The notes: generated from the letters alone by a model not told the origin. A stretch of DNA of 64,000 nt from Paralichthys olivaceus (GCF_024713975.1 NC_091104.1:9815580-9879579); one strand, 5' to 3'; positions 29,979 to 43,670 are shown, counted from the stretch's first letter. Program-made: numbers and translations.

Positions 29979-31190
29979 AATGCAGACACACACATCACAC
30001 ACAGCTTTCATTGAAAAACTCTGCAATGCATTTGTTCTCTTTTTTCATTTAGTATTCGTCTCTGGCTTTGTTCTCTGTGGGGTGGCTGTTAAGTGAAATA
30101 AATAAATTTGACTTGAATGAAATCATGCAGAGAAAAAGAGATTCAAACACATTCTTCAAAGTAAAACAGTGTGTGCTTACTTTATGGTTTGGGTAAGGGT
30201 TAATGTCTCCATGTAGAAATTAAGTTCAATAATTTAATGAGATTAAAGTCTGAGGAGAGGTTTGAAAACTTTACTGCATGAATATGAATTCTACCAATTG
30301 TAAGGCTTGTTGTTACATTTGAATTTAGTGATATTGTCTTTGGGCATAGTTTTTTCAGAATTGTTGTCTTGTGTTGCCCAGAGACAGAAGAGTAGAGACA
30401 GTGTCAAAACAAGTGCATGACCAATCTCCACAAGAGATACATTTAGCGTCACTGTCAATGAATTTGGTAATAATTGTGTTACAGCGGTCACTATTATGCA
30501 AAATCAAAAACATGATTTTCTCTAATTTCATCAGAAACAGAAGGGGGAGGGGCACAATCATGCTTTTCTCCAGTTTATCTTGTAAATTCCAAAGAACTTG
30601 GGTGAATTTTTTTATGATAGTTTTGCCTGAAACAAACAAACACAAAGAAAATCCCTGTGTGTGAAACCAGGGAAATGAGCAGATTGAGAGGAGAGGGGTC
30701 AGAAAAAGTAGCAGTGGTTACGTAACATCTGCATCATGGTTTATTTATGTTGATTCCATCATATATAAATTAAATTAAATCATATAATGAGATTCAAGTG
30801 TTGGGAGGATTTAGAAAACCTTGCTTTATAAATGTGAAATTTAAGAGAAGTAAAAGTACAATTGTGACAGAACAAGTTGTTGGTACATTTAACGTCAATG
30901 TCTGTTGTGTGATATGGGCAAACATTATGTACAATTTGAAAATGTATTCTCAAATGTTTGCCGCTAGATATCAGAGAAGCTAGTTCAGTAAACTTTAAAA
31001 GAAAACGTAAAACAATTCTCTTTACGTTAGCCCTTAACTAGATCTTGCACTTCTTTTAAATTAATCTAACCATGTTTTTATTTGTTATCAACGTGTTCTT
31101 ATGTTACTTAAAATCTCTTATATGAATTACATTCTAACATGAATTTATATTTATAAACCTTGTTTTTATTTGTATTAACATGCTTGTATT

Positions 31191-31275
31191 GTATGTAAAG
31201 CACCTCGAGCTGGATCTCTTCTTTGAAAGGTACAAATCCAGTTTATCATCATCATCATCATCATTATAATTATTA
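31191..31275 (+). mobile_element. Retroposon 3' tail (LINE/SINE type)
   Basis: The sequence TGTAAAGCACCTCGAGCTG followed by a (ATC/ATT)n run resembles the 3' end of widespread fish LINE/SINE families (TGTAAAGCACTTTGAGCTGC, then ATT repeats). The T-rich stretch upstream (about 30960-31190) is probably part of the same insertion. The family match is from memory. Confidence 0.6.
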
Positions 31276-31479
31276 TTATCGTTGTAGTTGTTATTTAATT
31301 GACAGAACTGAGAGGGACACGCCCTTGCATCACTCTTGTATTGTTGTCTAATCTTTAAACTAAAGAAGAATCCTGTTATGATGAAATGATTCTAGTTGTT
31401 CTCATCAATGTATAAATCATTAAAACCTGAAGCAGCTGATCACTGATCAGTTCGACCAGAGAAAATCCCTGCGTGTGAG

Positions 31480-31718
31480 AGGAGGAGTCTGGACGAGTAA
31501 GCACTACGTCACGGTTTATTTATGTCCGCGGGCCAATCAGATCCCTCCTGGGCCCTGCCGTCATGACGTAATGCGATCTACTCCAGAATAGCGCGCGGCG
31601 GCGGCGGCGGCGCTGAGCTCGTCTTTCTCTCCGGGATCCTGGCGCCGGCGCTCGGGCGGTAATGTCACTGTGTTCGGTCCGGGGCGAGAGAGTCTGACAA
31701 CCCGGTGGAGGAGGCAGC
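31480..31718 (+). promoter_or_regulatory. ell: ell promoter and 5' UTR
   Basis: A GC-rich island precedes the ell start codon. It has a CCAAT box (GGCCAATCAG, about 31529-31538), a CRE-like TGACGTAA (about 31563-31571), an ACGTCA site near 31506 and a (GGC)n run at about 31590-31612. A short upstream ORF of 11 codons runs 31662-31697. The transcription start is not determinable by eye. Confidence 0.65.
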
Positions 31719-34700
31719 ATGTCGCTGCTGAGCGAGAACCAGAGCTACGGTCTGTCCAGCGGGGAACTGAGCCGCGGAGGCAACGTCTCCGTTTTTCACG
31801 TCAAACTCACTGACAGCGCGGCCAGAGCCATCGACTTCTTCCAGACCGGAAAGGTAGGTCCATGTTCCAAACCCCGAATAACGAGCCAGCGCGCGGGGTA
31901 AATGTTCAAATCCGCCACTTCCGCGAGAGGAGGCTCACTTCAAGAGCGAGGTGGCCGGAGAGGGCGAGGGCAGAGGCGGGTTGGTGCCCAAGTAGTTGTT
32001 GTTGTGGTTGGTGGCTGTTGTTAGAAACCTGGTTCTGCCCCCGACATGGAGACGCACCGTGTTGCGTAAGAATAATGCGGAAACTCTCTTGTGAGACGAT
32101 GCTGCTAAAAAAGGCCGCGACATTACGAGCTGGAAGTGTGAGTGACTGTGGGAGGCAGGGGCGCATCCAGGGCTTTTATCAACCAGGGGCCATAAATCAC
32201 ATAGAAAGGGGGGGTGGGGGGTTGGGGGGTGCACAATCCCTGATTCTGTGATGGTTGATGGGAAATGGTCACACTAACCCTGATGTCCTGCCTGTGCACG
32301 TCACGTTCCGTCTTGTGTTGAAAATATGTGTCTCATAAGCTCTGGAGCGTTTTCCTAATGACACCAGATTAGTTTTTTATTGTTGACGTGTAAAGAGGCG
32401 GCGGTCAGCGGGGAAGGGGACGATGAACTAGAAAGCCGCGCCGCCATTGCAAAATTATGTCGCGGAGTGTGTGAAGTTGGTAAGAGTTTGAAAAATGTCA
32501 GTGAATTACCCCGGTCTGTATTTATATAGCACTTCTCTAACGTTCAAATGTCTTTACGCTACAATTTTACCTTTCACCCATTCACACACATATTCATAAA
32601 GTGCGAGGAAAGGAAAAGAAGGGAATTTTTTTGGATCGCATTTGAGAGATGGAGCACTTATCACTGTTTGCCAAACGTATCCTGAGCTGCAGCCAGCTTT
32701 TATCGACGCTGACAGATGGACAGAGTTGTAATCAAACGTTTTGATCCAGTTAATCATAAATGACGCAGACGCTGCAGGAAGTTCTGACCAGAGAACAACC
32801 CATGTGCACTTCCTCTGTTCAGTAATTCCTTGTAACAGGCAGAGGAAACTCCTCAGAGGAGAAGTGCATCACCAAATCTTTTCTGATAAATCACCCTGCT
32901 GCTGTCATATCCCTTCTTTCGTTTATAACACAAAGAGATGCACAGGAAGGAGGGGTGGAAAACACCTAACGCAAAACTGAAAACTGACACATGCACAATA
33001 CTTGCTGTGCACATACCTAGTTTCTTTATTTAGCCTTTAAGTGTGGCTATTCATAACCCACTTGGCCTGATCGTACAGACAACACACACACACACACACA
33101 CACCTCCATGCTCTGTGCTGGCAGCCACATCATTCTGTGTGCACCCATCAACAGGTGGACTCACAAATCCTCCCCCCATGAAAAGGTCAATTAGATTCTA
33201 GTCATCGAATACTTTCGGTCCGTGCCACAAACGTGTCACTTTGGCCTCTGTGGTTTCCTCCAGGCGAACTCGCCCCAGCGTGAGGTGACGCTGCATTTGG
33301 TCGTGATAAGATGGTGAATCATTATTTTGTGACTGGTCACACTGGGGATGTAAGTGGGGCAGGGGGTGCTAATGTTGTTGTTTGTCAGGAGATGCAAGAA
33401 TAGTATGAAGTGGAATCCACTTCATTTTACAAAAAAAAAAAAGACTTGTGCTTGTGACTGAGACGCACTTAAATTCAAGCATTTTTTCTTTTTTTTTCAG
33501 GGCTGGTCTTCACATCCCACTATCTGTTTTAATGGAAATCAAGGGGTAAGAAGAAGAACTGCTCGTCCAAGATGTATTTTTGGGAGCCGATGCTTATATT
33601 ACTAAATAAATATTGAGATACTAGTGTAATGTATTGTTATCAAACACTTATAACAATATAAATCTGAGGCTTGATTTATAGAACTTAAATTAAGAAAATA
33701 AACATCAATACACATCGTTTATTTTGTAGAATAAAAGTCTCTCAATGTCTCAAAGGCACATCTTCATTTGATTTCATACATTTGAAAGATGTTAAATCTC
33801 ATCCTTTGTATCTCTGTTTTCATTTATCTTTGCAGAGAATCTCTATCCCATGCTCGGAGAATAGAGATGACGTCAGGATATTCACTTTTGGCGTGACGAA
33901 CGTCGCCCGTGACAATCCTAATGGAAGCTTTGACTGCGTCCAACAGCTCAGCACAGGGTAAAACACAGAAGAATAGATCACCTGCACCAACTTTTGTTGT
34001 TGTTAAGATGTGCGAGTTACAATTTAGGGGAAAATACAACATGTAGATCATTGGTACATTGCAGAGTTTGCAGAAAGAAAAGTTGCAAAATTCAGTTTGG
34101 AGGCAACAAACAAAGCAATCATGTGATAAATGTAGAGTAGATTGCATGTTTGAATCTAATCAAGGAATTGAAAACCCACTCATGAGGGCTGTGAGCGTGT
34201 TTTGTCTGAAGCCATTACGTGATTGCATGTTTACTTACATGTTGTCCATGAATAGAATTAACTGAGAATGTGAATGAGTGTCAATATTTTAAAATGTCTC
34301 TCCACCCCTGCTTCTGAACGAGAGTCACCCCGCTGGTAACGTATCTTTTAAATGCCAGACGAAGCACGGGGCTCCTGACTCACTGTGAAAAGGCCTCGCA
34401 AGCCGGAAATGTAGAGATGTGAATTTGTTACAAGTCTCACAATGTGCATCAAATTAACTGTTGGGTTTTGACAAAAATATAAAAACAGTGTTGGTATCTG
34501 ACATGTTAAAAATGGTGAACTACAGATTAGTGTGTGTTGTGTATTTCACCTGAGAAGCAGGTATCCACTGAAATGTGTTTAATTTGAAATGTATAACATG
34601 TAGAAGGAGTCCTGAAAGCTCTGTCTGTCCTCACTGTCCTCCTCCTCGTCCTCCCAGTGCTGCCAAAGAACTGTCTTGTCTGGGGGTGATTCAGAAAAAG

Positions 34701-37700
34701 ATGACAGTCAACGCCACAGATGACTCGTACGATAAGGCTCGTCAGAGCATGGCCCAGGCTGAGGAGGAGACACGCAGCCGAGGGACCATCGTCATCAAAC
34801 ACGGGGGGCGCTACCAGGGTAGGAAACACAGAAAACACTCCTGCCTGCTTGGTTATACAACAGTTAAGCAGTAACACTGACTATGCTGGTTAAATCCCAA
34901 AGAGGAAAAAATGCAGTCAGCCATATTGCATTGGTCACCATAGCAACATGTGTGGTTACCAGTGACAGCCAGTCTTCAGTGTTCTCTCCTGCAGCATTTT
35001 GCCCTTTTGTCTGTTTTCTACTGAGTAAACCTTCTGTACAGTGCACACACACACACACATGCACATGCACACACACATGCACATTCAATATTGTATACTG
35101 CATATTGTCGCCGTGCAGAATATTGTACAGTGGTTTTACTCGGGTCTCTACAAACACTGGACTGTGTTCTTTGTAACACGCTCTTCAAATACACATACAC
35201 ATGATCAAACCAGTGATTGAGCTTTTTTTGTGTCACCACTGTCGTCTTACTTCTCACCACCAAACCACTTCCTTCTAAACAGATATATTCGCCACCATCA
35301 TCATGTTTCACTAAGCGCTCACTGCACATACACACTAGTTCTGATCATTTAGTCATTTCAGAGGAAGTGCTTAAAAAACAGAACTAAAGGCTTGTGCACC
35401 CGTGTTGTTGTTTCCTAAATTAGAGAGCAGCGTCTTAGTAACCTCAATGAGAGTTTTCTGTAAGGTGTAATGAGGTCTTTACTCTTTTATTCACGGTTCT
35501 GCCACAGTTCAAATATGATGATCCACCACGTCTTCCTCCCTGTCTTTGATCATACACATTTACAAGGTTCAAGAGATGCAACATTTGGGGTTAAAAAAAA
35601 TCTTTACAAAACCAGCACAAGGTCCCCTTTTAATTTTAGAAACCTTTCACGTCCCTTTGAAATTTCTTTTTGAAGATATTTTTCTCTTTATTTGGGAATG
35701 GCGTCTTTTGATGTGTGATTTCCTGCTTCCCTTGCACAGGCAAGAAGGTAACGGTGCGAGCCCCGGCGCCCGCGCTGGCCAGCCTGACCAAGCCCAGACC
35801 GTCATCCCAGTCCTTCCTCAGCAACATCAAGAGAGGGGGCGGAGGCGTGTCCAAGCTAAAGAAGGGGGCCTGTGTGTCGAACCGGAGGAGCATGGGCGAT
35901 GTGCAGGAGAGGCCGCTCAGGGAGAGGCTGACACACTTGCTGGCTCTGAGGCCGTACAAGAGGCCTGAGTTAATCCTGAGGCTGCAGAAAGACGGATTCT
36001 CAGCAGAGGACAAAGACATGCTGGACTCTGTAGTGATGGAGGTGATTATTTTCTGTTGTACCCAGATAAATACAGGCTAAAAGTACACAAAAAGAAAGAT
36101 CGTGCAGAGAAAGACAGAGGCTCTCAAAATTGTACTTGGCTGTTGGCTTATGTTGTTTTTTCTTTCTCACTCCTGTGTGTATGTAAGGTTGGACAACTCA
36201 ACAGTAGAGACAACACGTTCGTGCTGAGGGACAGTCTGTATAAGGATCTGCAGAAGGACTGGCCAGGCTACACCCCAGGAGACCAGCAGCTCCTTAAAAG
36301 GATCCTTGTCAGGTAACACACATGAGGAATGATGTGCTCCCATATTCATATGAGGAAAATGCACAAGAAAAAGTGATGAAAACTCGGCACTCTGCAGTAT
36401 GAAAACACAACAGAAAGGCAGTTGGGGCTTTTTCTCGGCTGCATTTATGTTTAAAATGATGGCCAGGGCACCTTGCTGCTTTCCCCCCATGCCACAACAA
36501 GGTTCCCCAGGAAAAGCAGCCAACCCTAGTCCCTGCTCCAGAGTCATGAAGCTGTGTGGGTCGGGTCATTCCAGCCCTGACACTTGAGTGAACTTTGGGT
36601 GAATTCTGGGGAGGGCGTATGTAACTCACACTATTAGGACATAATTCACCAAGGTTAGTTTGGCACTGTCACTCGTTCCTTCAAGGAGCTGGGATGTAAA
36701 GGCAGCACCGACATGGGTTGAATGCAGATTTGGTGATGACGCCATTTTGTCGATCGTCAGAAGGTGTGCAGCCAAAAAGAGAACGCTGCTGTGTGCTGCA
36801 TCCCAGTGACTCCTACACATGTTCCATTCAAATGCAGCATGATGATGAAATAATATACAATTCAATCAAACAAGCTTTTCTGGAAATATGGATCCCACAG
36901 AGAATTGATTTATCAAGTGGAAGAGAGGCTTTCTCATTAAAAGGCAACAGATCTTTATATTTTACTAGAATTTTAACTAGAATTTATTCATAAATGATAT
37001 CCACTCTCTAACCAGCAAATGTATCTTCATCAGGCTATTCAACAAAGTGTGTTTACATGCATTTATATAACACTATATGAGGTTTTATGCAGGATATCTC
37101 TTTCTGTGCAGGAGGCTCTTTCAGCCACAGCAGAACCTCCTCACTGCCCCTGAGGCCCAGGTCAGCCCCCTGCGAGACACCCCCAATTCCTCCCCAGCAC
37201 ACCGTCCAAAACCGTCCCTGCCAGAGGAATACACCGACCCTCTGGTCAGCAAGAAGCCCAGGATCTCCCATCTGTCCAGCAAAACACCAGCTGACAAGTC
37301 GAGACTGAGGCCTTCTGGACAAGTGTCTCATAGAGACTGTGCTGATGCGAGGGCGGGTGACGGGAAAAATAACTCACTTGACCCCAGGAAGCTGTTTGAC
37401 TCCCTGTCAGTCGTCTGTCAGCGGGAAGATGAGGTGGCTAAAAGGCTCGAGCCGTCTCCCTGTGCTCAGCAGGACCCAGGAGACCTCCCCCCACCCGACT
37501 CTGACCGCCCTCCGTCCCCTCTGATAGTGCCCGATCTGAGCAGACGCACAACAAAAAGAAAGAAGAGCAAACACAAACACAGAGACAAGACAAGCAGAAC
37601 CGGCCCGGAGGTTTGTGGATTTTCCAGAGCTTTTTGACATTTTGTCAGAACGTGCATCATATTTCACTGACATCATCTGTTTTTTTCTATCGTTGGTCAA

Positions 37701-39081
37701 GGAGAAGGAGAAGTGGAGAGGTGCGAAAGAAAGGAGAAAAGATCAGAGTTCAGACGACACAAGCAAAGTCTTGCTGGATTGCTCAGGTCAGTGCTGTGAG
37801 CTGTTACTGTGTCACCTCAAGCGTCAGTGTGTCAGTATTTTAAAAATCGTCTGTCATTCTTTTTTTCTTTCGTTCTTTCAGAACCAAGTGAGATTTTGTT
37901 CGACTCTACTGAGCTTCAAGTGGACAATGACTCAGCAGATTATTTATCGTAAGTATGTTTCTGTTGGTATCGAGACTGTTTCCACCTCAGGAGCTTTCTG
38001 CAGAGATCAGGAAACGTTTGAGGAGCTCAGTTCCCTCGTGTTTGTGAAAATGGGGTTGAAAGTGAATTTCACTGACTGGGCAAGTAAGCTGGCGTTTTCC
38101 ACAGCAGTTATTTTACGTTGGTTTGATTTTAGTTGACAATAATTTTTTGACCAATAATGAAACCCAGGCGCTTTTGTCCATGTTTACAGAGAAAGTTCTT
38201 GGGAAAATAATTTTTTTGTAAATTTTGCTAGAAAAGCTTTATACTATTGTATCAAACTTTTGTAAATATTAGCTTTTCTATCGTTGAACCTTTTCAGCAA
38301 AAATCAAGCTTTTTTTTGTAGATGATTGATCTGACTGGTCGGTCTCTACTCTCTCCTCACAGGATGTACACGGTGATTTGCAACCACGACCAGAGGCAGA
38401 GCTACAAAGAGGACTTCAACAAGGAGTACTATGAGTACAGAGATTTACACGCTCGCATCGATGGCGTGACCCGGCAGTTCATGGAGTTGGACACACAGCG
38501 CAAACAGCTTCACCAAGAATCACATAAATACAAGGTAATAATGTTTTATTATTATTACTACTACGTGGCTGATACATTTGTCATACTCTTGTCCTACCCA
38601 TCTCGAGCTAGTAGCATATTTAACCATACTTTTTAAAATAAGGACTGCTCTGAATAAACTGAATATAATTCATTCATCGTTTGATTTGTAAAAGTTTGAT
38701 TTTAACTTGTCGCACACAGGTCATTAACCTTACAGTAAAATTGTTTGAACAAACTAACTTGATTAAAATGACAGTTTAACTACAGAGTTTTATTTTATTT
38801 ATCTCTTGCAGACGGTTCATGATCAGATTCTTCAAGAGTATCGCAAAATCAAGAAGGTAACAACTTTCCAGATACTTGACGATATTGATCCCAACACTGC
38901 TTCAGATGACGTTTATACATAATCAAGCTTTCTTTGCTTCATTTCCCTGTAGTCCAACCCAAACTACAACAAGGACAAGCTCCGCTGTGAATACCTACAC
39001 AACAAACTGGCTCACATCAAGAAGCTCATATCGCAGTACGACAAACAACAGCTCAGCGTGGACCACTCCTGTCCCAAATGA
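31719..39081 (+). CDS. ell: RNA polymerase II elongation factor ELL
   Basis: Twelve exons join in phase to 628 residues (human ELL is about 621): 31719-31853, 33501-33545, 33836-33957, 34658-34818, 35740-36041, 36188-36312, 37112-37610, 37702-37786, 37882-37948, 38363-38534, 38812-38856 and 38953-39081. The N-terminal ELL domain spans about residues 1-300 ([82 protein letters not shown]). A Ser/Pro-rich linker follows, with KKPRISHL and a basic [12 protein letters not shown] patch. The C-terminal occludin-like domain is at about 514-628 ([36 protein letters not shown]). ELL suppresses Pol II pausing and works in super and little elongation complexes in the nucleus. [16 protein letters not shown] and [10 protein letters not shown] fit ELL better than ELL2. 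Nothing is broken or missing. Confidence 0.97.
32505..32620. mobile_element. Interspersed repeat fragment in ell intron 1
   Basis: TGTATTTATATAGCACTTCT, then TTTCACCCATTCACACAC, resembles a very common percomorph repeat (TTTATATAGCGCTTTTCTA ... TTCACCCATTCACACAC). The identification is from memory and the edges are approximate. Confidence 0.55.
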
Positions 39082-40020
39082 AGCGCCCGACTCTGAGACG
39101 AGTACAGCAAACACACCGCAAAGCGACGGAGGTTCACGCTGCTGAGCTGAACGCCATCGAGCTGGACTGGATGGCGACGGCTGAGTCTACTCTCTTCTCT
39201 TGAGACCTGCTGGAGATGCCAGCCGAGTCGTGTGTGAAGAGCAGCAGCGGAGCGTTGGGTGGAAGCAGCTCTATAACGTGAGATCTTTTCTGAGAAATGA
39301 TCTTTGAAAAGCTGTTTGACCTGTGAGCTGCTGGACACGGGTAACAACTACTGAAGCTCTGGAAACTGAAACTTAGCTGTTATTCTTTAAAACGGTTACA
39401 TATGGAGAGAAGGTGCTAATCCTCCACACACCTGTAGATCCCCATCACACATTTGAGTTGTTTTGTGAGTGAAATGTAAACATCTTAAATGGGTATTTGC
39501 TTCTGTGTTCTGTCAGCCCTCAATCAATATTCACATTTAACGCTGGAAGCTTGAGACAACTTCTCGCTGTGCAGACCCAGACTGCTCGTTACGCCAGTGT
39601 TGGAGAAAAGATGGAGGCAGGTGCACGTCCTGAGAAGAGGTTTGGTGAACTGAGACTCGATCGGTCTTGTCGGTTCTCCTCAGTCATGACTCCTGAAAGT
39701 GTTGCTGGTGCCTGAAAGTGTTTCTGTTTGGTCTTCATAGTATTCCACTGCTGTTTTCCTTAATTTCCTTTTTTATTTCTGGAACTCACGAGACTGTTAT
39801 GTCGATCATTATGTGAACTGTATTCAGGGAATTTACAGCGTGAGCAGCAGTAAAAGTATGATGATTAAAAACCTGTCTTGATGTAGAGTATTCGAAGTTA
39901 CAGCGTTATTGTTACTGTGGGTTACTCTGGGCTTTGTTTGCATGCTATGTACTTTACAGAATGCATGAGGAATAAATCCGAAGTTTTGTCCAACTTTCAA
40001 ATAAAGTCATTTGTTATTGA
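39082..40020 (+). other. ell: ell 3' UTR
   Basis: Non-coding sequence runs from the ell stop codon to two polyadenylation signals, AATAAA at 39971-39976 and 40000-40005. The transcript end near 40020 is inferred. Confidence 0.7.
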
Positions 40021-41160
40021 TTTTGTATAAACTGAATCTGATTCATAACGCTGTTTAAAACACCGGCAAAAACATTACACAGTTTTTTAATTACAAAAAC
40101 ACTAAAGTTAGAAAATGTAAGTAAAGAAAAGTTGTGCCTGACAAGAAAGAAATCCTGTTTTCAAATCTTAATCTTGCTTAATCCTGGGGAGGTACTGAAA
40201 AAAAACAAGAAATAGTATTGTGCACCATAACCCCAATAGTAGAACTATGTGCACATATTATAAATCTTTATGTACATTTATTTTTAGCTTTATTGCGTAC
40301 CCTGATGTCCAGTATCCAGAAGCTTCCAGTGGACGCACATGCAAACATACAGGAGGATACAGAAACAATGATGACCAGCATAAACATATACTGTGTACTA
40401 TAAACAGGTAAGTAGGTATTATATAAACACAGTTGGTTTGTGTACATTACGAACTGTATATGTTTAGCTTTGATTATGTAAATGCTGCCATACATTTTAT
40501 ATTCTACTGCGTGTGTCTTTACAGTGTTAAAGTGCAGGTGCACTACGCAAATAAAAAAAACATGTTAGAAACTATAAAGAAAAGGACAGTTTAAAATAAG
40601 CGTTTAAAAAGTCAAACATGTACTTTAATCAATCAAATTGTATTTGTCCAGCTTTTTGTCTCATTAGGCTTCTGTGATGTTTCATCTCTAATCAAACAAA
40701 TCTGTCAATTAGACAAAATTTTAGAAACGTCAAGCAGTGAAATGATAAAAAAAAAACTCAAATTCGAAAATGTAATAAAAAAATTTATTTGAAAAAAATC
40801 TAAATCAAATCAAATAATTCTTTATAAATCCCACTATGTTGACATTTGTCACATTACAGCAGTAAAAATACAAAGCACCAGTTAAAAAAGTAATAAATAA
40901 GTAAATAGGAATAATATTCAAAATGTAAACAGGATATACACAAGTATATATACAATTTAAATAGAATATATTGTAAACATTACTGTTTCATACAGTAGTT
41001 GGATCTTTTATTTTTTAGTAATTCCAAGTAACTGGAAACACAAATTATTAATGTTAGTTTTATTTTCATCTTGTTGGTTGTACAGAGACAAAAACGTTTT
41101 AATCTGAAAAGAGTTCAACAATTATATAAACACATTTATAACTTATTTACATGTATATAT
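40021..41160. other. Intergenic, ell to d2hgdh
   Basis: This is AT-rich DNA with no recognised gene. The stretch around 40795-40900 (TTTATAAATCCCACTATG and following) looks like a degraded retroposon end, but weakly. Confidence 0.45.
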
Positions 41161-41184
41161 ACATAACGTGATTACAGTGAGACC

Positions 41185-41408
41185 CCCGCCTATTGGTTCA
41201 GTCCGAAAGCGACGCGTCCTCTGATTGGTCCACTCTCTTCTTCGGGACCTTTGACCTCCGGCGCTGACTTCCTGTGCAGCAGGTTGTAAACACGGACTGG
41301 TTCAGAGAAGAGAAGACACGTTCCTGAACTCTGACACAGTTCAGCCGAGCGCGCGACAGAAGACACAGAGGACACAGAAGGATGCGGACTCTCGGCTGAA
41401 GCCTCACG
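41185..41408 (+). promoter_or_regulatory. d2hgdh: d2hgdh promoter and non-coding exon 1
   Basis: Two inverted CCAAT boxes (ATTGG at 41192-41196 and 41224-41228, 32 bp apart) suggest NF-Y binding. A GC-rich stretch follows that ends at a GTGAGT donor (GT at 41409-41410). The acceptor CTGCAG at 41795-41800 starts the coding exon. The transcription start lies probably between 41250 and 41380. If exon 1 begins before 41382, it carries a five-codon upstream ORF (41382-41399). Confidence 0.6.
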
Positions 41409-41836
41409 GTGAGTGACGGAGGACGTTTGTCGCTAATTCGCTTTGTAACGCTGAGCTAACGGAGCTAAGCTAACCGGAGCTGCAGGTGTTTCCAGATGTT
41501 TTGGCAGCAGTTGACAGATGAGCAGTGATGTGAGGAGTCAACACATTGTTCTGTCGCTCGTGTGAGACACAGATGGAGGAGGTGTTCACGTGGAAACTGT
41601 CTTTAACCACAAATATCTATAAATATAAGAGTTGAGCTTATTCGATGAAGCATTGAGGTTTGTGTTTCTATATGAAAAGAGGATTAGATAGACAGATACT
41701 TTCTTTCTTTCAAAGCTGTCACTGCATAGAAGTAATGGAGATATTTAATACAATATTTAGGTATTTAAGGTTTGTGTTTCCTCCCACTTCCTCTCTGCAG
41801 CATGTTTAGCTGCCTCTTCGGACCTTATCTTCAGTC

Positions 41837-43624
41837 ATGGCAGGAGTTTTCCAAAGAGCGTCAAAACTGAGGACAGCTCTGAGAAATCTGAGCTCCTGTG
41901 GAACCTTCTCATCTACAGCCATAACCAGACGCTCACCTGCAGACCTCCGCAGTCCGTCTCTCCTCTGTGGATCTGGGCAGTGTGGAGCCTCCACTCGCAG
42001 GCTACACGCTGAGGCAGATGGACAGAAGCCGTCTCCAGCCGCAGCCCCAGAGAGGCGGCCCTTCTCCAGAGTGACTCCAGAAGATTTGGCCTTCTTCAGA
42101 AAGGTCCTACCAGGCGGGACCATCACTGACCCAGACCTGCTGGAGTCGAGCAATGAAGACTGGCTCAAATCAGTGAGAGGTGATGATGAAGAGTTGAAAT
42201 CAGCATCAGGACTTATTTTATTATACAAGTGACGTTATATAATATGTGTTTCTTCTGCAGGTTCCAGTGAAGTGTTGTTGAGACCTCAGACAACAGAGGA
42301 AGTTTCTCAAATTCTCAGGTAAATAACAGTGAGAAGTAGACTTGATACAAAAACAAGACATGTTTTTTCAAAGTATTTTATTTATTTTCCCTTCTGCAGT
42401 TATTGTAACAGTCGTAACCTGGCAGTCAACACTCAGGGAGGCAACACTGGGCTGGTTTCAGGCAGCGTCCCAGTCTACGATGAGATCATCCTCTCCACTG
42501 CTCTCATGAACAACATCCTGAAGTTTGATAGCATCTCAGGTAGGTTCAAATTAACAAAATACTCACGTGGTCAATGAAGAAACATTTAGAAAATCAGTTA
42601 TAAATGATTATTACTAACAGAAGCATGTTCCCTGTGTTAATAATCCTGATGTATGAAGCTGTAGACATTTCTAACATATAAAATAAGTTTACAGAGAACC
42701 ACATTGTTGGATCTCTGTCTAAATAACTCCACACTTCACTCTCACTGAAGTAGATCAGTGGTTATCCAGGCGTACTACTGTGTATACATACGTACATATA
42801 AACACACTGACAGTCCTACAATCACAGTCAGAATTCTCCTTCACTTTGTTTCAGGTATTCTAACCTGCCAGGCAGGTTGTGTCCTGGAAAACTTGTCCCT
42901 CTACCTGGAGGACAGAGACTACATCATGCCACTGGATCTGGGGTCAAAAGGCAGCTGCCAAATTGGAGGCAACGTGGCAACAAATGCAGGCGGACTGCGG
43001 CTGCTGCGGTACGGCTCCTTACACGGGACCGTGCTGGGTCTGGAAGCGGTGAGTGGAGTAAACCACTGCGAGACTTTCTCCATCTTCAACACCAAGTCTG
43101 GTGATAAATCCATGGAGGAGAAGTGTGAGCTCACAAGATTCTGATGATAAAGAATTGATTTAATGTGTTTTGATGTGTGTGACATGTACAGGTGTTGGCA
43201 GATGGGCGGGTGCTGGACTGTTTGACCACGCTGCGGAAAGATAACACCGGGTATGACCTCAAACAGCTGTTCATAGGGTCAGAGGGTACACTGGGAGTCA
43301 TTACAGCCGTGTCGATTCTTTGTCCTCGGAAACCAAAATCTGTCAACGTGGTTTTCCTGGGTAGGTTATTTTTCTTCGTCACTCAGATTTGGAGGTAAAA
43401 ACAGTGACTTTAATAATGTTAATGAATTTCTTCTTGTACATCACAGCTAAATCTAGTTACCTGTGTGTGTTTTTAGGCTGTGAGACCTTCGAGAAGCTAC
43501 TGCAGACGTTTCAGCTCTGCAGAGGCATGCTGGGAGAAATCCTGTCAGCTTTTGAGTTCCTGGACAGTGAATGTATGAGGCTGCTGAACACGCACCTCAA
43601 AATACCTAATCCCATTTCTGGTAG

Positions 43625-43670
<46 letters not shown>

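Larger units (their letters stand above)
29126..31460. other. Intergenic region between ankrd34 (-) and ell (+)
   Basis: The two genes are divergent. The region should contain the ankrd34 promoter and 5' UTR, which I could not place. It holds a (CA)n tract at about 29946-29976, a degenerate tandem duplication (about 30130-31520) and a retroposon-like tail (about 30960-31275). No coding exon is seen. Confidence 0.6.

Noticed and set aside
37615..38136. 173-codon ORF read through ell exons 8 and 9
   Set aside because: It is intron read-through; the true exons splice in phase at 37702-37786 and 37882-37948.
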